From Acinetobacter sp. (GTDB lineage Bacteria; Pseudomonadota; Gammaproteobacteria; Pseudomonadales; Moraxellaceae), in NCBI GenBank assembly GCA_030523805.1, contig JAUNHS010000002.1:1-19732 (forward strand): DNA of 19,732 nucleotides, written 5' to 3'. Both the position numbers and the translations under genes were made by a program. Below the pieces are notes generated by a model. The model was not told the DNA's origin and did no database searches. It worked only from the letters and a program-made list of their open reading frames with translations. Positions 7,748 to 14,568 of this stretch are shown here, piece after piece; positions within the stretch are counted from its first letter, which is position 1, and every line of letters begins with the position of its first letter.

Positions 7748-8581
7748 ATGACAGGGCAATTATATGTAGTGGCAACGCCAATCGGTCATTTAGATGATAT
7801 GACTTTACGAGCCATTCAAGTCTTAAAATCAGTGGATTTAATTGCTGCGGAAGATACACGCCAGTCAGCACCATTATTAAAACATTTTCAAATTGAAACG
7901 CCTTTGACTGCGTGCCATGACCATAATGAAAGCCAAAAAACACAACAGTTAATTGAGCGTATGCTTGCAGGCGAAAATTTGGCATTAATCAGTGATGCAG
8001 GTACACCATTGATTAGCGACCCAGGCTTTAAATTGGTGCGAGCGGCACAGCAAAATGGCATTCGTGTCATTCCGATTGCAGGGGCGTGTGCAGCGATTGC
8101 GGCATTGAGTGCAGTGGGCTTGCCGAGCGATAAATTTAGCTTTCAAGGTTTTTTAGCGTCTAAAGCATCGCAACGTCAAAAGCAATTAGAGCAGCTAAAA
8201 AATGATACGCAAACCTTGATTTTTTATGAAGCACCACATCGTATTGTGGATTGTTTAAGCGATATGGTGCAAATTTTTGGTGAGCAACGCATGGCAGGTT
8301 TTGCACGAGAAATTAGCAAAACTTTTGAAACCATTAAACAAATGCCTTTGGGTGAATTATTGCATTTTGTGCAAAATGATCACCATCAGCAAAAGGGTGA
8401 AATTGTGCTCATTATTGATGGTGCAGCGGAACAAGATGAAGTGGAAACTGCCGAATTAGACCGTTTTTTAAATCGTGTATTGCAAGATGTATCGGTAAAA
8501 GTTGCCAGTCAATTGGCGAGTGATTTGTTGGGCGTGAAAAAGAAAGTGGCGTATCAACGGGCTTTAGAGTTGAGTGAATGA
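7748..8581 (+). CDS. rsmI: 16S rRNA 2'-O-ribose C1402 methyltransferase
   Basis: RsmI methylates the 2'-hydroxyl of C1402 in the decoding centre of 16S rRNA with S-adenosylmethionine. The 277 residues show the tetrapyrrole-methylase fold: VATPIGHLDDMTLRAI (8-23), AAEDTRQS, SDAGTPLISDPGFKLVR and FYEAPHRI. The usual TPIGN reads TPIGH and the GPSA segment reads GACA; both changes seem conservative. A C-terminal helical segment of about 40 residues follows. The ribosome-binding site AGG is 6 nt before the ATG. The stop overlaps the next ATG by four bases (ATGA), so the downstream membrane protein gene is translationally coupled. Confidence 0.95.
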   Translation: MTGQLYVVATPIGHLDDMTLRAIQVLKSVDLIAAEDTRQSAPLLKHFQIETPLTACHDHNESQKTQQLIERMLAGENLALISDAGTPLISDPGFKLVRAAQQNGIRVIPIAGACAAIAALSAVGLPSDKFSFQGFLASKASQRQKQLEQLKNDTQTLIFYEAPHRIVDCLSDMVQIFGEQRMAGFAREISKTFETIKQMPLGELLHFVQNDHHQQKGEIVLIIDGAAEQDEVETAELDRFLNRVLQDVSVKVASQLASDLLGVKKKVAYQRALELSE

Positions 8582-9195
8582 TGAACATGAGTATTTGGGG
8601 TAAAATTCCGATTTTAATAACCTTTGCTAGTGCGGCAGCATTTTTTACGCAATATTTGTATTATGCAGGCTATGTGTCTGCATTTCATTTTGATATTAAA
8701 ATGTTTGATATAGCGGCTTATTATTTACTGGTGGAAGCATTCACTTATTTTTCAAGTCTGTTAATTATTTTAATTGCAGTATATTTTTTATTCTTTTTGA
8801 GCCAATTTTTTTATAAAGAAGCAATGTCTCGTAAGCGTAGTAAATTGCGAAATTTTAAAAGTTATTTACTTAAAAAAGGGTTTACAGAGAAACGCTTAGA
8901 TATTGCTTCAAAATTTACTTTGGTGTTTTTGAAAGGATTTATTGGTATGTGTTTTGTTGCAGGAATGCTGATTACGGCACTCTCTTTCCATGATAATGGT
9001 AAAGATGAAGCAAACAAATTTAAAGCCAGTATTCAAAAGCAAGAAAAAGGCTTAAAAATCGTCAGATTACTCAATGATGAACAGCGTTATTATTTAAGTG
9101 AAGTTTGTTTTAAAGGTAATTGCTTGATTGTGGATAGCAAAAATAATGCTCGTATCGTTGAAAGTAAAATCATTCAACACATTACAGTGCAATAA
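8578..9195 (+). CDS. Unrecognised three-TM membrane protein
   Basis: I do not recognise the family. The 205-residue protein has three hydrophobic segments (about 11-30, 45-78 and 112-135). The stretch between the second and third (about 80-110) is rich in Arg and Lys, so it should be cytoplasmic. By the positive-inside rule the N-terminus is then cytoplasmic and the C-terminal ~70 residues are periplasmic. That tail contains CFKGNC, two cysteines four residues apart that could form a disulfide. The first ATG overlaps the rsmI stop (ATGA); further ATG codons at 8581 and 8587 are possible starts, and none has a clear ribosome-binding site. It is more AT-rich than its neighbours, as expected for membrane segments. 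An 84-nt gap follows before rlmKL. Confidence 0.75.
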   Translation: MMNMSIWGKIPILITFASAAAFFTQYLYYAGYVSAFHFDIKMFDIAAYYLLVEAFTYFSSLLIILIAVYFLFFLSQFFYKEAMSRKRSKLRNFKSYLLKKGFTEKRLDIASKFTLVFLKGFIGMCFVAGMLITALSFHDNGKDEANKFKASIQKQEKGLKIVRLLNDEQRYYLSEVCFKGNCLIVDSKNNARIVESKIIQHITVQ

Positions 9196-9279
9196 AGCGT
9201 AAATTTACAGATAAACATCGCCAAAACCCTACAAGATACAGTACAATAAGCACTATTTTAACACGATTAGGTAATGACA

Positions 9280-11481
9280 ATGACCACAACTTTACAGCAC
9301 TATTGGGTAACTTGTGCCGATGGCTTAGAAAAATTATTACAACAAGAATTGCAAGACATGGGCATTGCCGTGCTAGAGCAAAAAGCAGGGCGAGTCGTGA
9401 TTTCAGGGGGCTTGGAAGCAGCTTACCGTGTGTGCTTGTGGTCTCGTTTGGCATCTCGTGTGTTAATGCCGATTTTCCAGCATGAAATTGAATTTAGCCA
9501 CGATGCCCGAGATATTGCCGAAGAATTATACGAAGGGGCGGTTCATTTTGATTGGTCGTTGATTTTTTCGCCACAAAGTACTTTTGCTGTACGTTTGCAT
9601 TTAGAAAAAGACATTAAAGCCAATAGCCAATTTGCGACCTTGCGTGTCAAAGATGGCGTGGTGGATAGCTTTATGGAAAGTTGTGGTCGTCGTCCAAGCA
9701 TTGATATTAAACAACCTGAAATTACGCTGTATGTATTGGCGACGAAAACGGCTCATCATTATTGCTTGGATTTATCTGGCGATAGTTTGCACAAGCGTGG
9801 GTATCGACGTTACATGACTGATGCTCCGATTAAGGAAAATTTAGCCGCAGCGATTTTGCAAAAAGCCGAATTAAAGCACAAAAAAGTTGATGTATTGCTT
9901 GACCCTATGTGTGGTTCGGGGACGTTTATCATTGAAGCCTTGATGATTTTGACCGATAGAGCCCCAGGTTTGGTGCGTCGTTTTGGTTTTAATGGTTGGC
10001 ATGGTCATGACCGAGAATTGTGGCTAAAACTCAAAGCCGAAGCCGTGCAACGCCACGAGCAAGCCTTGCAAGGCGATTTACCACGCTTTTTTGCTTATGA
10101 TGCCGATTGGGACGCTGTTAAAGCCACACGCCAAAATATTATTGCAGCTGGGTTTGAGTCATTGCTAGACCGCATTCGCATAGAAGAACGCACTTTAGCC
10201 GATTGGGACGATTTCCATTTACAAGAACATGAGCGAGCATTTGTGGTTACCAATCCGCCTTATGGCGAGCGTTTGGGCGATAAAGCATCAAATCGTAGTT
10301 TGTATTTAGGTTTATCGGCACAATTTCAGCAATTTTTCCCATTGCAAGATGTGGCAGTGATTGCATCACAAGTGGAACATGCTGATGTATTGGCGTTGAA
10401 TGAACCATCAACGTTACGCTTGATGAATGGTAAATTGCCGATTTATGTGCGTTTTGGCACAGTGAAAGCCATTGAGCAAAAAGCCCCATTTTTAGCAACG
10501 TGGACGGCTCAAACGGTGGATTTTCCAGAAGCACAAGATTTCGCCAATCGTCTCAGCAAAAATATGCAAAATTTGAAAAAATGGTCGGTGCAAAATGAGA
10601 TTTATTGCTTGCGTTTGTACGATGCCGATTTGCCAGATTTTAATTTAGCGATTGATTTATATGGCGATAAATTGCACGTTCAAGAATATGCACCACCGAA
10701 AAAAATTGACCCTGAAAAAGCCAAAAAACGTTTTAATTTAGCCCTTGCTGCCATTCGCCAAGTTACAGGTTTGAGCCGTGATGCGGTGTTTATCAAAACA
10801 CGAGCCAAGCAAACAGGCAAAAATCAGTATGAAAAACAAAGTACTGCCGCCAAGCGATTTATTGTACAAGAAGGGCAAGCGAAAATTTTGGTTAATTTAA
10901 CCGATTATTTGGATACAGGACTGTTTTTAGACCATCGTGCCATTCGCTTACGCATTGCTCAAGAAGCACAGGGCAAGCATTTTTTAAACTTGTATAGTTA
11001 TACATCTACAGCAAGTTTACACGCGGCATTGGGTGGAGCAGCGAGTACTACAAGTGTTGATTTATCAAATACTTATGTGAATTGGTCTAAAGAAAATTTT
11101 GTATTGAATGGCTTAACGGTGGATCATGCCGATGAACAGCACGTTTTTTATGTGAGTGATTGTTTTGAATGGCTCAAGCAAGGCACGGAAAAATATGATT
11201 TGATTTTTATTGATCCGCCAACATTTTCCAATTCTAAAAAATTCTACGGTACATTTGATGTGCAACGAGACCATGTATCGCTGATTAAACGTGCGATGAA
11301 CCGTCTCACGGTAGATGGAACGCTGTATTTTTCCAATAATTACCGTGGCTTTGTGTTAGATGATTGCTTGAGTGAATGGTACGATATTCAAGAAATTACG
11401 CAAGAAACCATTGATTTGGACTTTAAGCGAAATCAAAAAATCCATCGTGCGTGGAAAATTCAGCATCCGTATGCTGAATAG
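9280..11481 (+). CDS. rlmKL: Bifunctional 23S rRNA methyltransferase RlmKL (m2G2445 / m7G2069)
   Basis: This is a fusion of two SAM-dependent methyltransferases acting on 23S rRNA. The N-terminal RlmL half has a THUMP domain (about 45-155), the SAM motif DPMCGSGTF (208-216) and the catalytic NPPYGERLGD (325-334). The C-terminal RlmK half has the SAM-binding block NLYSYTSTAS and DPPTFSNSKKF (645-655). The length of 733 residues fits the gammaproteobacterial fusion (702 in E. coli). ATG 9274 and ATG 9280 are both in frame; I chose 9280 because the AGG at 9269-9271 is 8 nt from it and only 2 nt from the first. The reading frame is intact and ends before a strong terminator. Confidence 0.95.
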   Translation: MTTTLQHYWVTCADGLEKLLQQELQDMGIAVLEQKAGRVVISGGLEAAYRVCLWSRLASRVLMPIFQHEIEFSHDARDIAEELYEGAVHFDWSLIFSPQSTFAVRLHLEKDIKANSQFATLRVKDGVVDSFMESCGRRPSIDIKQPEITLYVLATKTAHHYCLDLSGDSLHKRGYRRYMTDAPIKENLAAAILQKAELKHKKVDVLLDPMCGSGTFIIEALMILTDRAPGLVRRFGFNGWHGHDRELWLKLKAEAVQRHEQALQGDLPRFFAYDADWDAVKATRQNIIAAGFESLLDRIRIEERTLADWDDFHLQEHERAFVVTNPPYGERLGDKASNRSLYLGLSAQFQQFFPLQDVAVIASQVEHADVLALNEPSTLRLMNGKLPIYVRFGTVKAIEQKAPFLATWTAQTVDFPEAQDFANRLSKNMQNLKKWSVQNEIYCLRLYDADLPDFNLAIDLYGDKLHVQEYAPPKKIDPEKAKKRFNLALAAIRQVTGLSRDAVFIKTRAKQTGKNQYEKQSTAAKRFIVQEGQAKILVNLTDYLDTGLFLDHRAIRLRIAQEAQGKHFLNLYSYTSTASLHAALGGAASTTSVDLSNTYVNWSKENFVLNGLTVDHADEQHVFYVSDCFEWLKQGTEKYDLIFIDPPTFSNSKKFYGTFDVQRDHVSLIKRAMNRLTVDGTLYFSNNYRGFVLDDCLSEWYDIQEITQETIDLDFKRNQKIHRAWKIQHPYAE

Positions 11482-11500
11482 AATAGACGAGATGTGTTTA

Positions 11501-11537
11501 AAAATAAGACGATTGAAAGATCGTCTTATTTTTTTAT
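11501..11537 (+). terminator. Terminator of rlmKL
   Basis: A perfect 13-bp stem (11501-11513 with 11520-11532) with a 6-nt loop runs into a T-tract, 19 nt after the rlmKL stop. It isolates the methyltransferase gene from the porin cluster. Confidence 0.92.
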
Positions 11538-11797
11538 ATTAGACTTTAGTTTTACTTAAAGGTATAAAAATAAAGCAATTTTATTTCACTTTTGCTAAAA
11601 AATAAGCAAATAACCATGTTCAAAATCTAAAAATAATGCTTACAAAATATATAAATTAATCATAATAAACACATGAAATAGGATATTTTTTAGAGTATAA
11701 GTGTATTTTAGATGATTATTTGTTCTTTTGTGCGTATAAATGTTGAAAAATGTAAAAATAATAGTTGAAATCTCATTTTTATAATGATAGTTTAAAA

Positions 11798-11867
11798 ACC
11801 AATTCTTTGGTAAAAAACTTTTTAAAAACGTTGTATTGCATTAACTTGTTTTTTACCAAAGTTTGGT
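11798..11867. repeat. Two related palindromes contributing to a 14-bp inverted repeat upstream of the porin gene
   Basis: The left palindrome is ACCAA (11798-11802), four bases, TTGGT (11807-11811). The right one is ACCAAAGTTTGGT (11855-11867). In addition CTTTGGTAAAAAAC (11805-11818) is the exact inverse of the 14 bases at 11848-11861, with 29 bp between. The palindrome centres are about 56 bp apart. This looks like a pair of operator half-site dyads that could be bridged by one regulator, or a long hairpin if the region is transcribed. The right dyad overlaps the candidate -35. Confidence 0.6.
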
Positions 11868-11891
11868 CAAGTTCATTTGTTTTATCACAAT
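11863..11891 (+). promoter_or_regulatory. Weak candidate promoter of the porin cluster
   Basis: TTGGTC (11863-11868), 17 bp, then CACAAT (11886-11891). Both hexamers are imperfect. The -35 lies within the right palindrome, so a protein bound there would compete with RNA polymerase. The transcript would start near 11898 with a leader of about 79 nt. The TATAAT at 11780 is the alternative. Confidence 0.3.
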
Positions 11892-11976
11892 CTGCACAAT
11901 CCACTGAAATGATGAGTAGCGAATATGAGCCAAAATGATTTGAGTGGTCAATTGGTGTTAAGGAGAACATTTCTTT

Positions 11977-13170
11977 ATGCGTAAGATTTCTCTTTCTGCT
12001 CAATGGTTGCCAAAAGCATTGACAGCGTCTGTGCTTGCAGTGCTTAGTATGCCAGCTTATAGCCTATGGATTGACACGCCAAATGTCAGAGATGGCTTAA
12101 GATTTGGTGCATTTGTAACCATTAATCCACAGCTTACCCATACATCAAATAAGTTTACTTATACTTTGGGTGATCCACGTATTTATGGTACGGAAGGGAC
12201 AATTGCTCAAGTACTTGCCGACCAAGACCGTAAAGATAGCGATGGTCGTTTAAGGGGCGATGGTGTAAATAGTGGCTTTATCCAACTTGTTGCAAATCAG
12301 GCACTTACGAAGGATTTAAATATTCATGGTTCGGTTGCGGTAGATTACAACAAAGATGGCTACTATAACTATGGTGCATTGTGGGGCTTAGGTTTAGAAG
12401 TTAGACGTTTTGGTAGCTTTACAGTAGGCGATGGTTGGACACGTTTACCTGTGAAAAAAACCGATGCAACAAATATTATTCAAAATCGTGGTACAAACGT
12501 TGCGATTGAATATACAGCCATTCCAAATCTGACGCTTGCAGGTTATCACATGTTTACTGCGGCATCAGATGTCAATAATAACCGAGTGTCTGGTTGGCAT
12601 AGAAATCATGGTGTAGCTGCGGAATATGTGTTTGACTTTGCTCCACGTAAGCAATTGACGGTTGCAGCAGGTGCAGCACGGGGTAAAGGGCATCAAAATC
12701 CATATTATGTAGATACCATTATCAAAGGTACGTCTTATATGGGTAGCGTGAGCTATCAGCATAATGATCTGACTTTAGCCGTGGATTATGGTAAAGGTCG
12801 CAATACATACAATGGTATTTTTATTGATGATATGGATACCACTGTATTTGGTGCAAAAGCGACGTATGAAATTACGCCACGCATCAAAGGTACGTTAAGT
12901 TATGCTCGTGAAGTTGATGATAACAGCAAGCCGATTAGTTTAGACTTTTTGATTGATAATGGTTTTGGGGTAGATAACTGGGCGAATTTCCCAGTATTTG
13001 ATAAAACCATACAAGATCGTTATAAGGTTGGTTTAGATTATCAGCTGTATAGCCGTGTGAAATTGTCGGCAAGTGTAGAAAAACAACGTACACGCAACTA
13101 TGTAACTGAAGGTGAGTTTAGCCAACGTGATCGCTTATATTCTTCAGTGGGTGCAAGTTTCGGTTTCTAA
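11977..13170 (+). CDS. Outer-membrane porin-like beta-barrel protein (porin 1)
   Basis: The 397-residue precursor starts with a Sec signal peptide (basic RK start, hydrophobic core to about residue 28, cleavage probably after PAYS). The mature part has alternating hydrophobic/polar strand patterns and glycine/aromatic-rich turns throughout. It ends SVGASFGF, with the terminal phenylalanine that the BAM complex recognises. This supports a porin-type channel in the outer membrane. The substrate cannot be told, and the start (LWIDTPNVRDGLRFGAFV) is not the standard N-terminal strand of general porins, so the subfamily is uncertain. AAGGAG lies 11 nt before the ATG, a slightly long spacing. The second porin follows after 49 bp with no terminator. 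Confidence 0.82.
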   Translation: MRKISLSAQWLPKALTASVLAVLSMPAYSLWIDTPNVRDGLRFGAFVTINPQLTHTSNKFTYTLGDPRIYGTEGTIAQVLADQDRKDSDGRLRGDGVNSGFIQLVANQALTKDLNIHGSVAVDYNKDGYYNYGALWGLGLEVRRFGSFTVGDGWTRLPVKKTDATNIIQNRGTNVAIEYTAIPNLTLAGYHMFTAASDVNNNRVSGWHRNHGVAAEYVFDFAPRKQLTVAAGAARGKGHQNPYYVDTIIKGTSYMGSVSYQHNDLTLAVDYGKGRNTYNGIFIDDMDTTVFGAKATYEITPRIKGTLSYAREVDDNSKPISLDFLIDNGFGVDNWANFPVFDKTIQDRYKVGLDYQLYSRVKLSASVEKQRTRNYVTEGEFSQRDRLYSSVGASFGF

Positions 13171-13219
13171 ACTTGACGCAGTTTAATTGTAATTATTGGT
13201 ATTTTAAAGGATTTTTACT

Positions 13220-14482
13220 ATGACTTCATTAAATGTATTTCGTTTAACACAACTTGCTGTAATGGTAGGTTTGGTAGGTATGAGTGCAAACAGCTATGCC
13301 GTTTATAACTTATACAAAAAAGATGGTTTAAGTTTAGACATCAATGGTCAGGTTGATATTCAAGCAACACGCCAAGACTATGTGCATGAAATTTTAAATG
13401 ATGCCGACCAAAGCGATTATTATCGTAATAATGGCGTTGCAACTGTAAGAACAGTAGATCAAACCTATACCAAAACCAGTACCGATCGTAAGCCACGTTT
13501 AGGGCAAACGCAAGGTGTGTCTTATGTAGAGTTTCGTGGTTCACAAGAGTTGCCAAACGATTGGCGTATTACAGGGAATTTAGGTTTAGGCTATAGCGAT
13601 TCTCGTGATATGTATTTGAACAATACCAGCTTATCATTTGATAAAAAAGGCATTGGTGCAATTAGTATTGGTCGTCAATATTTACATACCAACTATGTAA
13701 ACCGTACAGGTACAGATACACCACTAGATATTTTTAGCTCATCTGCATTGCGTTTAGATTACTACGGTGTGAAAGGCTTGCATACAAGTGCATATTATAG
13801 CTTTACAGGTGTGAATGATGTGCGTGTAGATGACAATACAGGTGCAGAGTCAGGTTTTGGTGCGTCTATTAGCTATCGCCACCCATTTGCTGACCGTCAT
13901 TATGTGCGTGTGGCTACAGGTTATACACAAACCAATGCTAATCCTGCGTATGTGCCATCGTTATACAATGGCAATGACTTTGGCAGAATGATTGATAATA
14001 CCTTGAACCGTTACCCTGCAAAAACACAAGGTGTTGCTGCTTCGGTAGAGTATCAAGCTGGTAAATTCTTAGTGGCTGCTGATTTGGGTCGTAAAAAAGA
14101 AACTATGTCTAGCAGTACCAATACACCTTTAGATCACAAAACAAGTGATTATGTAGGTGCAAAAGTGGCTTATGATATTAACCCTGTCTTCCAAGTGAGT
14201 GCAGGTTATGGTTTGAAAAAGACCAAATCTGAATTGAAAGCAGGTGCAGCAGCATTAAGTGCGACGAGCTTTAGTTCATCGTATGTAGATGGTGATGACA
14301 TCTATTTATTTGATGAAGCAAAAACCAAAGAAGTTTATTTGCAAGCGGATTATCGCATTCGTCCAAATGTACGCTTATACACACGCTTTGATGGTGAAAA
14401 AACCACCTATAAAGTGGAAAATATGGACTATGCCCGCATTAAAGACAATAACCTTCGTGCAGGTGTAGTTTTTAATTTCTAA
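13220..14482 (+). CDS. Outer-membrane porin, Gram-negative porin family (porin 2)
   Basis: The 420-residue precursor has a signal peptide ending SANSYA (cleavage after about residue 27). The mature N-terminus VYNLYKKDGLSLDINGQVD is the typical first strand of trimeric diffusion porins (Porin_4 family), and the protein ends LRAGVVFNF with a terminal phenylalanine. The block LGQTQGVSYVEFRGSQEL fits the conserved porin stretch where a 'G(S)RLGFRG.E.L' pattern is expected. It differs clearly from porin 1 in sequence, so the pair is not a recent tandem duplication. AAAGGA lies 8 nt before the ATG. The short distance to porin 1 and to the peptidase gene suggests one transcript. Confidence 0.88.
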   Translation: MTSLNVFRLTQLAVMVGLVGMSANSYAVYNLYKKDGLSLDINGQVDIQATRQDYVHEILNDADQSDYYRNNGVATVRTVDQTYTKTSTDRKPRLGQTQGVSYVEFRGSQELPNDWRITGNLGLGYSDSRDMYLNNTSLSFDKKGIGAISIGRQYLHTNYVNRTGTDTPLDIFSSSALRLDYYGVKGLHTSAYYSFTGVNDVRVDDNTGAESGFGASISYRHPFADRHYVRVATGYTQTNANPAYVPSLYNGNDFGRMIDNTLNRYPAKTQGVAASVEYQAGKFLVAADLGRKKETMSSSTNTPLDHKTSDYVGAKVAYDINPVFQVSAGYGLKKTKSELKAGAAALSATSFSSSYVDGDDIYLFDEAKTKEVYLQADYRIRPNVRLYTRFDGEKTTYKVENMDYARIKDNNLRAGVVFNF

Positions 14483-14497
14483 TACTTTATGGTGCTG

Positions 14498-14535
14498 TAT
14501 AGTAGCTTTTAGGTTGAATGATAAGGGCTACTATA
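14498..14535 (+). other. Inverted repeat in the porin 2 - peptidase spacer
   Basis: TATAGTAGC (14498-14506) is the exact inverse of GCTACTATA (14527-14535), with a 20-nt loop. No T-tract follows, so it is not an intrinsic terminator. It may be an mRNA-stability or processing hairpin, or an operator. It ends 33 bp before the peptidase ATG. Confidence 0.45.
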
Positions 14536-14568
14536 TGGGGAAATTGTAGATTATTTAGGGATAATATC

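Larger units (their letters stand above)
11538..11976. other. Long AT-rich non-coding region upstream of the porin cluster
   Basis: About 440 bp without a supportable gene, visibly richer in A and T than its surroundings. The first 240 bp show nothing beyond A/T runs. A TATAAT stands at 11780-11785 without a matching -35. Two palindromes and a 14-bp inverted repeat lie at 11798-11867, and a candidate promoter at 11863-11891. A minus-strand reading frame of 74 codons (11779-12003) crosses into the porin start and is judged spurious. Confidence 0.7.

Noticed and set aside
8578..9195. Toxin of a toxin-antitoxin pair
   Set aside because: Its partner in the overlap is rsmI, a core rRNA methyltransferase, and the protein is larger and more complex than membrane toxins.
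11779..12003. 74-codon minus-strand reading frame upstream of and into porin 1
   Set aside because: It overlaps the porin start and its ribosome-binding site on the opposite strand, contains the palindromes, and shows no recognisable protein features.
11977..14482. Tandem duplication of a porin gene
   Set aside because: Apart from signal peptides and terminal phenylalanine, the two proteins show no obvious stretches of shared sequence; if related they diverged long ago.
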